This document shows, one piece after another, positions 17,076 through 25,423 of a DNA stretch of 64,000 nucleotides. Made by a program: the position numbers and the translations under genes. The stretch covers positions 5,704,001 through 5,768,000 of the forward strand of contig NZ_CP150276.1 of NCBI RefSeq assembly GCF_037977235.1. Direction: 5' to 3'. Source of the stretch: Paenibacillus sp. FSL K6-0276. Its GTDB lineage: Bacteria; Bacillota; Bacilli; Paenibacillales; Paenibacillaceae. Each line of letters starts with the position of its first letter. The first letter of the stretch is position 1. Under the pieces are notes generated by a model that saw only the letters and a program-made list of their open reading frames with translations, was not told where the DNA came from and ran no database searches.

Positions 17076-17104
17076 GAAAAAAAATCCCCATTAAATGAGG
17101 ATTC
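17076..17104 (-). terminator. Terminator of murA
   Basis: AATCCTCAT pairs with ATGGGGATT around a short loop, followed on the minus strand by a run of eight T. It lies between murA and spoIID, so spoIID is transcribed independently. The rest of 16941-17175 holds no gene. Confidence 0.8.
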
Positions 17105-17175
17105 AGATTTACTTTCTTATAATTAAAAAAGACCAAGCCGCATCGCTGCAGCGTGATCTCTCCTAATGACTGATA

Positions 17176-18552
17176 TTAGACCCAAGTAGCTTGAACCTGA
17201 AAGCGAGGTTTAACCTCTTCGCCTTTACTCGATTCGCTCTTGGCTACTTCTGGTTTAAGAGTTTCGTCCTTCACCGTTTGCACTGCTGTGTCTTCCATGG
17301 AAATACGCCAAATTTCCGCACCGAGTCCGGATAGCTTCTCAGCCAAATGCACGTATCCGCGGTCAATGTGATGAGTTCCGCTTACCTCAGTAGTACCTTC
17401 GGAAACAAGACCTGCCAAAATAAGCGCAGCTCCCGCACGTAGATCCGTAGCACAAACTTTAGCTCCGACCAATTGCGCATTACCCGTAACGATTGCCGAG
17501 CGACCTTCGATCTTAATCTCAGCATTCATGTTGTGGAATTCATCCACATGCATGAACCGGTTCTCGAATACAGTTTCTGTAACGACACTGGTTCCTTCAG
17601 AGCGCAGCAATAATGCCATCATTTGCGACTGCATATCCGTTGGAAAGCCTGGATACGGCAAAGTCTTCAAATCAACAGCTTTAAGAGGTTTGTCGCTAAT
17701 TACACGAACACCGTTCTCATCAGGAATAATGGTCACGCCCATCTCTTCCATCTTAGCAATAACAGGTCCCAAGTGATCAGCGATTGCGCCTTCCACATAT
17801 ACATCCCCACCTGTAATTGCTGCGGCAGCCATATAGGTACCTGCTTCAATACGGTCAGGAATCACATGATGTTTAACGCCATGCAGACGTTCTACGCCTT
17901 CAATACGGATAACTCCTGTTCCCGCACCGCGCACGATTCCGCCCATACCATTCAAATAATTGGCCAGGTCGACAATTTCAGGCTCCTTAGCCGCATTCTC
18001 AATAACGGTCACACCTTCGGCGAGTGCCGCTGCCATCATTATATTTTCGGTCGCACCCACGCTAGCTACATCCAAATACACTTTGGCTCCGCGCAGACGA
18101 CCGTTACTTTTCGCTTCAATGTAGCCCTGGCCGAGACTAATCTCCGCACCAAGCGCTTCAAATCCTTTCAAATGCTGATCAATCGGTCGTGTGCCAATGG
18201 CGCAGCCGCCAGGCAAAGAAATTCTTGTTTGACCAAGCCGAGATAACAGAGGGCCCATGACTAAAAAAGACGCCCGCATTTTTCGTACCCATTCATAAGG
18301 TGCTTCACAGGAAGTGATGTTTGTAGCATCCACCTGGATAATATCGTTTTGATATGTAACCCCTGCACCCAGCGATTCCAACATTTTTGAGATCGTCATT
18401 ACATCATCAAGCGGAGGTGCGTCCACAATGACGCTTACTCCTTCTTCTGCCAATAGAGAGGCGGCTATGATCGGTAATACGGAATTTTTTGCGCCGCTAA
18501 CTTTCACGCTCCCGGTCAATCTGTTGCCACCGCGGACGATAAATTTGCTCAT
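17176..18552 (-). CDS. murA: UDP-N-acetylglucosamine 1-carboxyvinyltransferase MurA
   Basis: 458 residues from ATG 18552, behind CGGAGGG; the frame is open to 18576, but that ATG lacks a Shine-Dalgarno. It catalyses the first committed step of peptidoglycan synthesis, transfer of enolpyruvate from PEP to UDP-GlcNAc, in the cytoplasm. The KNSVLPIIAASLL substrate loop and the fosfomycin-target Cys117 in LPGGCAIGTRP are intact. The C-terminus carries about 35 residues beyond the usual end, mostly Glu, Lys and Ser (VKDETLKPEVAKSESSKG). Position after ywzB and before spoIID matches B. subtilis murAA. Confidence 0.96.
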   Translation of the reverse strand: MSKFIVRGGNRLTGSVKVSGAKNSVLPIIAASLLAEEGVSVIVDAPPLDDVMTISKMLESLGAGVTYQNDIIQVDATNITSCEAPYEWVRKMRASFLVMGPLLSRLGQTRISLPGGCAIGTRPIDQHLKGFEALGAEISLGQGYIEAKSNGRLRGAKVYLDVASVGATENIMMAAALAEGVTVIENAAKEPEIVDLANYLNGMGGIVRGAGTGVIRIEGVERLHGVKHHVIPDRIEAGTYMAAAAITGGDVYVEGAIADHLGPVIAKMEEMGVTIIPDENGVRVISDKPLKAVDLKTLPYPGFPTDMQSQMMALLLRSEGTSVVTETVFENRFMHVDEFHNMNAEIKIEGRSAIVTGNAQLVGAKVCATDLRAGAALILAGLVSEGTTEVSGTHHIDRGYVHLAEKLSGLGAEIWRISMEDTAVQTVKDETLKPEVAKSESSKGEEVKPRFQVQATWV

Positions 18553-18752
18553 TTTTCGGTTTCCCTCCGCGTCCATTATTTCTTAAATAATTTTTTAGAT
18601 TAAAAGTAATTGCAAAAAAATTCGCATACTCCATCAATACGCCCATTTCCCGGGCATGTTCCTTAAAGTTCAGTGTTGACATAATAAAACCTTATTATTC
18701 GACACTTTTTGACCACTGCGACCTATGACACTTATAACCAAACTACATATTC

Positions 18753-19010
18753 CTAAAACATATAGCGGATCATCCCACTCCAGCTAAGGTAATCCAGAAA
18801 GAATCCTGCAACTAAACGACCAAGTACAATGGCCAGAAGCAAGTGCAGTAGCCTTCCCTGAGGACTCTTGGGATATCTTATGACCAAATCCAGCTTAAGG
18901 TTCTGCAATGCCCACCAAGATAATACAACACTGAGCAAAGAAACAATCATTGAGATCATGCTGCTGGTTCCAGCGGCACTAGACCATCCATTGGACAATA
19001 TATCCCCCAT
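18753..19010 (-). CDS. ywzB: DUF1146 family small membrane protein (YwzB)
   Basis: 85 residues with two hydrophobic segments (MISMIVSLLSVVLSWWALQNL and LHLLLAIVLGRLVAGFFLDYL), typical of the DUF1146 family, which includes B. subtilis YwzB. GGAGGG precedes the ATG at 19010. It lies downstream of the atp terminator and upstream of murA, as in Bacillus. Function unknown. The 200 bases between it and murA hold no gene I can support. Confidence 0.85.
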   Translation of the reverse strand: MGDILSNGWSSAAGTSSMISMIVSLLSVVLSWWALQNLKLDLVIRYPKSPQGRLLHLLLAIVLGRLVAGFFLDYLSWSGMIRYMF

Positions 19011-19166
19011 GCTAACCCTCCGTGTTCGTATTACTCGGAAATCGACTCTTATATCATACTTGTGCAGGGCAAAAGAATCCAGTACTTTTACAAATTTTTA
19101 AACAATTCAATGCCAATATCCAAAAAAATGAAGAAATCGTAACCTTAAATACATAGATTACTATAA

Positions 19167-19202
19167 TAAAAAAAAGCAGTCAAGCTTAGAGCTTGACCGC
19201 TA
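19167..19202 (-). terminator. Terminator of the atp operon
   Basis: AGCGGTCAAGC pairs with GCTTGACTGCT around a short loop; the minus-strand tail has eight T. It begins just after the atpC stop. Confidence 0.9.
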
Positions 19203-19207
19203 ATATC

Positions 19208-19624
19208 CTACTGTTGTCCTTTACCAGTGGACACTTTAATCCGTGTAACAGCGCGTTGCAGCGCCAACTCCGCACGGCGGTGATCGATATCATCCTGTTT
19301 GCTACGAGAGTGGAGACGGCGCTCAGCCCGTTCTCTAGCCGCTTCGGCGCGCTCAACATCAATCTCAGTTGGCAGCTCGGCACTTTCGGCCAGCACTGTT
19401 ACTTTGTCCTTATGCACTTCAACGAATCCGCCATGAACGGCGATGGAAATCGTAACACCGTTCGCTTTGACGGATAACGGAGCAACCTGAAGTGGAGTCA
19501 CAAGCGGAATGTGTCCCGGCAAAATACCCAACTCGCCTTCGACTCCCCGTACTGTCAAGCTATTCACTTGTTTAGAATAGACGAGATGCTCCGGCGTGAC
19601 AATTTCCAACAAAAAGGTATTCAC
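19208..19624 (-). CDS. atpC: ATP synthase F1 epsilon subunit
   Basis: 138 residues from GTG 19624; the ATG six bases upstream lies only 1-2 nt after AGGAGGA, while the GTG is at optimal spacing. The N-terminal beta-sandwich (LGILPGHIPLVTPL) and the C-terminal helical hairpin (ERAEAARERAERRL) that can inhibit ATP hydrolysis are visible. It is part of the rotating central stalk on the cytoplasmic face. Last gene of the operon; family B repeats separate it from atpD. Confidence 0.95.
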   Translation of the reverse strand: MNTFLLEIVTPEHLVYSKQVNSLTVRGVEGELGILPGHIPLVTPLQVAPLSVKANGVTISIAVHGGFVEVHKDKVTVLAESAELPTEIDVERAEAARERAERRLHSRSKQDDIDHRRAELALQRAVTRIKVSTGKGQQ

Positions 19625-19640
19625 TTCCATTCCTCCTTAA

Positions 19641-19754
19641 AGCTTTACGAAGTAAAGCTCTCATCGAAAGCATACACTTAGCTTTACGAAGTAAAGCTCG
19701 CTTCGAAATCATTCACTTAGCTTTACCAAAAGCTCATTTCGAAAGCATTCACTA
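19641..19754. repeat. Family B tandem palindromic repeat, three units, between atpD and atpC
   Basis: Two 39-nt units (19641-19679, 19680-19718) and a 36-nt unit (19719-19754). Each begins with a palindrome of the type AGCTTTACGAAGTAAAGCT followed by a conserved tail CTCATTTCGAAAGCATTCACTT; the third has a shortened palindrome. They fill the 138-nt gap. Confidence 0.9.
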
Positions 19755-19762
19755 AGCTCAGG

Positions 19763-21163
19763 TTACATCGATTTTGCTTTTTCAACCGCTTCTTCGATTG
19801 TACCCACAAAAAGGAACGCTGCTTCTGGAAGATCATCATGCTTACCATCCAGGATTTCCTTGAAGCTGCGTACAGTTTCTTTGATTGGCACGTATTTACC
19901 CTTGAAGCCTGTAAACTGTTCAGCCACGTGGAAAGGCTGCGACAGGAACCGCTCAACTTTACGAGCACGAGCTACGATAACCTTATCATCCTCACTCAAT
20001 TCATCCATACCCAAGATGGCAATGATGTCTTGAAGTTCGGTATAACGTTGCAGCAATTGTTTAACGCCTTGTGCCACATTGTAATGCTCTTCACCAACAA
20101 TTTCCGGAGCTAGCAGACGCGAGCTGGAAGCCAGTGGATCAACCGCTGGGAAAATCCCCTTCTCGGAAATCTTACGCTCAAGGTTAGTTGTTGCATCCAA
20201 GTGAGCAAACGCCGTTGCTGGAGCAGGGTCAGTGTAGTCATCCGCCGGTACGTAGATTGCTTGAATCGAAGTAACGGAACCTTTTTTAGTTGAAGTGATA
20301 CGCTCTTGTAGCTGACCCATTTCAGTAGCTAGTGTCGGCTGATAACCTACCGCGGACGGCATACGTCCGAGAAGAGCGGATACTTCGGAACCCGCTTGGG
20401 TGAAACGGAATATATTATCAATAAAGAGCAGCGTATCGCGGCCTTCTACATCACGGAAATATTCCGCCATGGTCAGACCGGTCAAAGCTACGCGTAGACG
20501 CGCGCCTGGGGGCTCATTCATTTGTCCGAACACCATTGCCGTTTTCTTAATAACGCCAGAGTCCGTCATTTCGTGATAAAGGTCATTACCTTCACGAGTA
20601 CGTTCACCAACACCCGCGAATACGGAAATACCACCGTGTTCTTGGGCGATGTTATTAATCAATTCTTGAATCGTTACCGTTTTACCTACGCCGGCACCGC
20701 CGAACAGGCCAACTTTACCGCCCTTAGCGTAAGGTGCGAGCAAGTCGATAACTTTAATACCCGTTTCCAAAATTTCCGCTTGTGTCGACAATTCATCAAA
20801 TGTCGGAGCCAAACGGTGAATCGGGTTCTTTATTTCAGCAACAACTTCACCAGCGTTATCAATTGGATTCCCAAGTACGTTAAATACCCGGCCTAATGTC
20901 GCTTCCCCTACAGGAACCGAAATAGGACCTCCTTGGTCCATTGCGTCCAGTCCACGAACCAGACCATCTGTAGAAGACATCGCGATACAACGTACCAGAT
21001 TGTCTCCCAAGTGATTGGAAACCTCAAGTGTTAGGTTAATCTGGCGACCATTGTCCAAGACGGTTTCAATTTTGATAGCGTTGAATATCTCGGGCAACTG
21101 GCCGCGTTCAAATTCAATATCGACAACCGGACCCATAATGCTTACAACGCGTCCTTTGTTCAT
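19763..21163 (-). CDS. atpD: ATP synthase F1 beta subunit
   Basis: 466 residues from the ATG at 21163 (AGGAGG 9 nt upstream; an ATG two codons earlier is too close). It is the catalytic nucleotide-binding subunit of F1. The Walker A GGAGVGKT, the GERTREGNDLYHEM segment with the catalytic Glu, the Walker B LLFIDNIFRFTQAG and the DELSEDD (DELSEED-type) lever are all present. An unusually long 255-nt gap made of two family A repeats separates it from atpG. Confidence 0.98.
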   Translation of the reverse strand: MNKGRVVSIMGPVVDIEFERGQLPEIFNAIKIETVLDNGRQINLTLEVSNHLGDNLVRCIAMSSTDGLVRGLDAMDQGGPISVPVGEATLGRVFNVLGNPIDNAGEVVAEIKNPIHRLAPTFDELSTQAEILETGIKVIDLLAPYAKGGKVGLFGGAGVGKTVTIQELINNIAQEHGGISVFAGVGERTREGNDLYHEMTDSGVIKKTAMVFGQMNEPPGARLRVALTGLTMAEYFRDVEGRDTLLFIDNIFRFTQAGSEVSALLGRMPSAVGYQPTLATEMGQLQERITSTKKGSVTSIQAIYVPADDYTDPAPATAFAHLDATTNLERKISEKGIFPAVDPLASSSRLLAPEIVGEEHYNVAQGVKQLLQRYTELQDIIAILGMDELSEDDKVIVARARKVERFLSQPFHVAEQFTGFKGKYVPIKETVRSFKEILDGKHDDLPEAAFLFVGTIEEAVEKAKSM

Positions 21164-21194
21164 CTTCATTTCCCTCCTCGAAAGCTGTTACATC

Positions 21195-21292
21195 AAGAAG
21201 AAACGACGTTGTCGTCATATAAAGATGACAACCGTTTCTCGTAGAAATATAAGCATTTTGTATAGTGTAAAACCTATACTTTCTTATATTTT
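21195..21292. repeat. Family A repeat between atpG and atpD
   Basis: Module 1 is AGAAACGACGTTGTC ... GACAACCGTTTCTCG, with a perfect GTTGTC/GACAAC stem. Module 2 is AGAAATATAAG ... TATAGTGTAAAACCTATACTTTCTTATATT. It is very close to the copy at 63307. Confidence 0.88.
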
Positions 21293-21425
21293 AAGAAGAA
21301 CTGCAGTGCCGTTCTTAAGGAGCTATACTCCAGAAGCGGGCGATACTATGTATCGCTCAATACGGCACCGTTTCTCGTAAAATACAAGGCAAGTCAAGCA
21401 CGCCGCTTAACTTTTCTTGTATTTT
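21293..21425. repeat. Divergent, longer family A repeat abutting the atpG stop
   Basis: It starts TTAAGAAGAACTGCAGTGCCG and contains a perfect GCGATAC/GTATCGC hairpin in a roughly 80-nt branched module 1 that closes with CGGCACCGTTTCTCG. Module 2 pairs AAATACAAG with CTTGTATTT, using different bases but the same geometry as the other copies. Its last base is the first base of the minus-strand atpG stop codon complement. Confidence 0.7.
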
Positions 21426-22294
21426 TAAGACTGAGCGTTCGCTCCGGCCACGATCTCGGTAATTTCCTGCGTAATTGCCGCCTGACGGGCACGGTTGTAC
21501 GTAAGGGTAAGTTCTCCGATCATTTTCGACGCGTTCTTTGTTGCACTGCCCATCGCTGTCATTTTCGCACCCAGCTCACTGGCCTTGCCATCCAGAATTG
21601 CGCTATAAATCAAAGTTTCGGCATATTTCGGAAGTAATACTTCGAGCACGCCTTCCGGTGAAGGTTCATATTCGTAATTTGCAGTCGCTTCATGATGCTC
21701 ATGATTTCCTACGCCTTCCATAGGCAACAGTCGATCAACGGTTGGGATCTGGGTAATCGCATTGACGAATTGATTGTAACAAACGTACAACTCATCATAC
21801 GAACCATCTACAAACTGTTGTACTGCCGAGTTCGCGATAGTCTTGATATCTGCAAACTTCGGTGCATCCGAAAGCTCGGTAACTTCCTGTACAATCGGAT
21901 ATTCACGGCGGCGTAAGAAGTCACGGCCTTTACGACCGATAACGAACAAGGCATACTCATCTTTAGATTTATGTCGCTCCGCGATGAGCATCGTCACCTT
22001 ACGTAAAATATTTGCGTTGTATCCTCCCGCAAGCCCTCTATCAGAGGTCACGATAAGATAACCAGTTTTTTTCACAGGGCGACTGACCAGCATGGGATGC
22101 TGAACGCCTTCTGTACCAGCAGCAATGCTCGATACAACCTCTTTCAGCTTCTCAGCATAAGGACGGGCGGCAATTGCCTTCTCCTGAGCTTTTCTCAGCT
22201 TGGAGGCGGCTACCATTTCCATCGCTTTTGTGATCTGTCTTGTGTTTTGAACACTCTTAATTTGACGTTTAATATCACGCATGCTTCTTGCCAT
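21425..22294 (-). CDS. atpG: ATP synthase F1 gamma subunit
   Basis: 289 residues, full length. The N-terminal helix SMRDIKRQIKSVQNTRQITKAMEMVAASKL and the C-terminal helix LTYNRARQAAITQEITEIVAGA form the coiled-coil rotor axle. The central Rossmann-like domain includes ITSDRGLAGGYN-type sequence (VTSDRGLAGGYN). AAGGTGGTG precedes the ATG. Flanked on both sides by repeat DNA inside the operon. Confidence 0.97.
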   Translation of the reverse strand: MARSMRDIKRQIKSVQNTRQITKAMEMVAASKLRKAQEKAIAARPYAEKLKEVVSSIAAGTEGVQHPMLVSRPVKKTGYLIVTSDRGLAGGYNANILRKVTMLIAERHKSKDEYALFVIGRKGRDFLRRREYPIVQEVTELSDAPKFADIKTIANSAVQQFVDGSYDELYVCYNQFVNAITQIPTVDRLLPMEGVGNHEHHEATANYEYEPSPEGVLEVLLPKYAETLIYSAILDGKASELGAKMTAMGSATKNASKMIGELTLTYNRARQAAITQEITEIVAGANAQS

Positions 22295-22310
22295 GATTTC
22301 ACCACCTTAA

Positions 22311-22433
22311 AGCTTTAACGGAGTTAAAGCTAACTTCGTAAGCATCTTCTTAGCTTTGACGAAGTCAAAGCTAACTTTATAAGTACAGCCTGAGCTTCGG
22401 CAGAGCCAAAGCTCACTTAGTAAGATCCGTTTA
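22311..22433. repeat. Family B tandem palindromic repeat, three units, between atpA and atpG
   Basis: Three units of exactly 41 nt (22311-22351, 22352-22392, 22393-22433) open with AGCTTTAACGGAGTTAAAGCT, AGCTTTGACGAAGTCAAAGCT and the decayed AGCTTCGGCAGAGCCAAAGCT. In the first two the palindrome arms change together so that pairing is kept, which suggests selection on the structure. They fill most of the 152-nt gap. Confidence 0.9.
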
Positions 22434-22446
22434 GGCACGATCTATA

Positions 22447-23958
22447 TTAGCTAGTAGCAAAGCCTCTTTTAAATTTATCAATTGCTGCTTTAAGAGCGGC
22501 TTCGTTATCTGCTGTCAAGTCCTTGGTATCTCTGATGGATTGAGCAACTTCAGCAGCACTGCTATCCATGTAAGCAAGGAATTCCTTTTCAAAACGTTTT
22601 ACGTCTTTAACAGGAATATCATCCAAATATCCTTTTACAGCTGTGTACAAGCTGAGCACTTGATGCTCAACAGACAACGGCTGATTTACACCTTGTTTCA
22701 GAACTTCCATCATACGTGCTCCGCGATTCAGACGAGCAAGCGTGGATTTATCAAGATCTGAGCCGAACTGCGAGAAGGCTTGAAGTTCACGATATTGGGC
22801 AAGATCCAAACGGAGCGAGCCAGCTACCTTCTTCATCGCTTTAATCTGAGCGGAACCCCCTACACGAGAAACGGAGATACCGACGTTGATTGCCGGACGT
22901 TGTCCAGAGTAGAACAGATCGGATTCAAGGAAGATTTGACCATCTGTAATCGAGATTACGTTCGTAGGAATGTAGGCCGATACGTCAGATGCTTGTGTTT
23001 CGATGAACGGAAGCGCGGTTAATGAACCACCACCAAGCTCATCACTAAGCTTAGCCGCACGTTCCAAAAGACGGGAGTGCAAGTAGAACACGTCACCTGG
23101 GAACGCTTCACGACCCGGTGGACGACGAAGTAGCAAGGACAATTCGCGATAAGCCGAAGCTTGTTTTGAAAGGTCATCATAAATGATCAGTACGTGTTCG
23201 CCCTTGTACATGAAGTATTCGCCCATTGCGCAACCTGCGTATGGAGCAATATACAACAGTGGGGATGGCTCGGAAGCCGAAGCAGTTACAACGATTGTAT
23301 ATTCCAGTGCGCCATGACGGCGGAGAGTTTCTACAACCTGTGCTACTGTAGATTGTTTTTGTCCAATGGCAACATAAATACATTTCATTCCGTTGCCTTT
23401 TTGGTTGATAATCGCATCAATTGCGATTGCAGTCTTACCTGTTTGACGGTCACCAATGATAAGTTCGCGTTGTCCACGACCAATTGGTACCATCGCATCA
23501 ATCGCTTTAAGGCCAGTCTGCATTGGCTCATGAACCGATTTACGGTCGATAACACCAGGAGCGTTATTCTCAACCGGACGGAACTCCGTCGTTTGAATTG
23601 GGCCTTTACCGTCAAGCGGCATACCGAGTGCGTTAACAACACGACCCAGAAGGGCCTCTCCCACTGGAACTTGCATGATTTGTCCAGTACGTTTTACTTG
23701 ATCGCCTTCACGAATTTCCTTGTACTCACCCAGAATAACAACACCGACGTTGCTTTCTTCCAGATTGAGTGCCATGCCCACTACACCGTTGGAGAACTCT
23801 AGCAACTCGCCTGCCATTGCGTTTTCCAGACCGTAGACACGAGCGATACCGTCTCCGACTTGAATGACGGTGCCCACTTCGGCAACTTCGATATCGGCTT
23901 TATATTGCTCAATTTGACTTTTGATCAAAGTGCTGATCTCTTCAGGTCTGATGCCCAA
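22447..23958 (-). CDS. atpA: ATP synthase F1 alpha subunit
   Basis: 503 residues from TTG 23958, giving the canonical MGIRPEEISTLIKSQIEQY start; AGGGGTG lies 6 nt upstream. A GTG three codons earlier sits inside that Shine-Dalgarno. It is the non-catalytic nucleotide-binding subunit of F1. Walker A GDRQTGKT and the alpha signature PAINVGISVSRVGGSAQ with the arginine-finger Arg are present. A rare TTG start in the middle of the operon may tune its translation. Confidence 0.97.
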   Translation of the reverse strand: MGIRPEEISTLIKSQIEQYKADIEVAEVGTVIQVGDGIARVYGLENAMAGELLEFSNGVVGMALNLEESNVGVVILGEYKEIREGDQVKRTGQIMQVPVGEALLGRVVNALGMPLDGKGPIQTTEFRPVENNAPGVIDRKSVHEPMQTGLKAIDAMVPIGRGQRELIIGDRQTGKTAIAIDAIINQKGNGMKCIYVAIGQKQSTVAQVVETLRRHGALEYTIVVTASASEPSPLLYIAPYAGCAMGEYFMYKGEHVLIIYDDLSKQASAYRELSLLLRRPPGREAFPGDVFYLHSRLLERAAKLSDELGGGSLTALPFIETQASDVSAYIPTNVISITDGQIFLESDLFYSGQRPAINVGISVSRVGGSAQIKAMKKVAGSLRLDLAQYRELQAFSQFGSDLDKSTLARLNRGARMMEVLKQGVNQPLSVEHQVLSLYTAVKGYLDDIPVKDVKRFEKEFLAYMDSSAAEVAQSIRDTKDLTADNEAALKAAIDKFKRGFATS

Positions 23959-23969
23959 TATCCTCACCC

Positions 23970-24521
23970 CTATCTTCTATGCTTATCATTAAAGGATTTC
24001 TCGAGACGTTCCAATTTACTAGACAGACTGCCGTCATACAGCGTATCGCCGATATAAACTTTCAGTCCTCCCAGCAGGCTTGGATCCACCACGTTCGTAA
24101 CCCGAATTTTGCGGTTTACGAGCTGGCCGAATTCTGCAGCTACAGCCGCTTGTTCTTCTTCACTTAAAGAATAAACGGAGTATACCTTAGCATCACCAAT
24201 GCCAAGAGCGTCTCCTTCAATCTTGATATACGTATCCAGCAGTTCGGCAAAAATATCGGTTCTGCCTCGCTCTACTAACAGTTCTACAATGTTCATCACG
24301 ATAGGAGAGAGCTTATCTTGAAGTGCTGTGCGCAGCACTTTCAGCTTGTCGGACTCCGAGATACGTGGTGCAAGAATAAACCGCTGTACCTCTTGGTCTG
24401 AATGTAATACTTCGACCACTGCCTTGAGCTGTTCTTCTACTTCAAGGGTAATCCCCTTCTCTACCGCTGCACTGTACAATGCTTTAGCGTAGCGCTTGGC
24501 AACTACCGTATCACGGCTCAT
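23970..24521 (-). CDS. atpH: ATP synthase delta subunit
   Basis: 183 residues. The N-terminal VAKRYAKALYSAAVEKG and the C-terminal DPSLLGGLKVYIGDTLYDGSLSSKLERL are hallmark OSCP/delta motifs. It links the b-subunit stator to the top of F1. The start overlaps the atpF stop by 4 nt (ATGA), with GGAGG upstream, so translation is coupled. Confidence 0.97.
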   Translation of the reverse strand: MSRDTVVAKRYAKALYSAAVEKGITLEVEEQLKAVVEVLHSDQEVQRFILAPRISESDKLKVLRTALQDKLSPIVMNIVELLVERGRTDIFAELLDTYIKIEGDALGIGDAKVYSVYSLSEEEQAAVAAEFGQLVNRKIRVTNVVDPSLLGGLKVYIGDTLYDGSLSSKLERLEKSFNDKHRR

Positions 24522-25006
24522 GATCGGCCTCCTACCTCATTGAGGTATTGGTTCACAAGCTGCTCCTGCTCACTGCTAGCACTAACTTCTTTCTTAAGAA
24601 GTTTAGAAGCAATACGAACAGATGCCGTTCCAATTTCGCTGCGCAACTCTTCCACCGCTTTATTCTTCTCGTTCTCGATATCGCGCACGGCCTCTTCTTT
24701 GACGCGTGCAGCTTCAACTTTAGCTTGCGCCAAAGCTTGTTCTACCTGTTGACTACTAGTAATTTGCGATTGTTGAATAATCTGTTGAGCTTCCTGGCGT
24801 GCACTGTTCAGCGCCTGCTTCTGCTCTTCCACATACGCGACCGCTTGCTCTCTAGTCTTCGCAGCTTCATCCATTTGCTGCATTACTAGCTCACGGCGTT
24901 TCTCCATAACTGCGAACAGTTTGCTGAACGCATACTTACTGAGCAAGAAATATAGAATCCCAAAGGCTACAATTGAAAATACGATGTTTGTCCAAACAAT
25001 TTCCAC
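24518..25006 (-). CDS. atpF: ATP synthase Fo b subunit
   Basis: 162 residues from GTG 25006, with GGGAG 8 nt upstream; the GTG at 25015 is part of that Shine-Dalgarno. One N-terminal transmembrane helix (IVFSIVAFGILYFLLSKYAF) is followed by a long Glu/Lys/Ala/Gln-rich coiled coil that forms the peripheral stalk. Lies between atpE and atpH in standard order. Confidence 0.95.
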   Translation of the reverse strand: MEIVWTNIVFSIVAFGILYFLLSKYAFSKLFAVMEKRRELVMQQMDEAAKTREQAVAYVEEQKQALNSARQEAQQIIQQSQITSSQQVEQALAQAKVEAARVKEEAVRDIENEKNKAVEELRSEIGTASVRIASKLLKKEVSASSEQEQLVNQYLNEVGGRS

Positions 25007-25103
25007 AAAGGTCACTCCCTTCCGTTACCGCGTCATGCGGACGTATACAAAAGTAAGGCGCGGATGGCATCGGCCGTCCCCGCCAAACCGTAAATACGGT
25101 TTA

Positions 25104-25319
25104 TTAAGATGCAAACATGATTAGGAATGCGATAACTGTTGCTGCCAACGGAATAACTTCGACGATACCTACACCGATAAACATTGTTGTTTGAAGCGCG
25201 TTACGAGCTTCTGGTTGACGAGCGATGGACTCAACTGTTCTACTAACGATCATACCGTTACCAAGACCTGCGCCAAGTGCACCCAATCCAACTGCTATTG
25301 CTGCTGCTAAATATTCCAT
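25104..25319 (-). CDS. atpE: ATP synthase Fo c subunit
   Basis: 71 residues forming a two-helix hairpin with a Gly-rich first helix (GLGALGAGLGNG), the polar loop SIARQPEARN and the ion-carrying Glu54 in GIVEVIPLAA. The residues around Glu54 lack the polar partners seen in sodium-binding rings, so proton coupling is expected. AAAGGAGG precedes the ATG. Confidence 0.97.
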   Translation of the reverse strand: MEYLAAAIAVGLGALGAGLGNGMIVSRTVESIARQPEARNALQTTMFIGVGIVEVIPLAATVIAFLIMFAS

Positions 25320-25423
25320 TTGTAAATATCCTCCTTTAATTTCGGTTCATATTGTGTTTAATGATATAAGATATCTCCCGCGAAAGAAAATCAGACGATA
25401 GCCGTTCTCTTCGCAGCAGTTCA

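Noticed and set aside
18497..18682. 61-codon minus-strand frame overlapping the murA start
   Set aside because: It reads into murA in another frame, has a poor ribosome site and no family resemblance; the ywmB gene expected here in Bacillus is not recognisable.
19641..22433. Tandem palindromes considered as a CRISPR array
   Set aside because: Units abut with no unique spacers, tails are conserved between units, and no cas genes are near.
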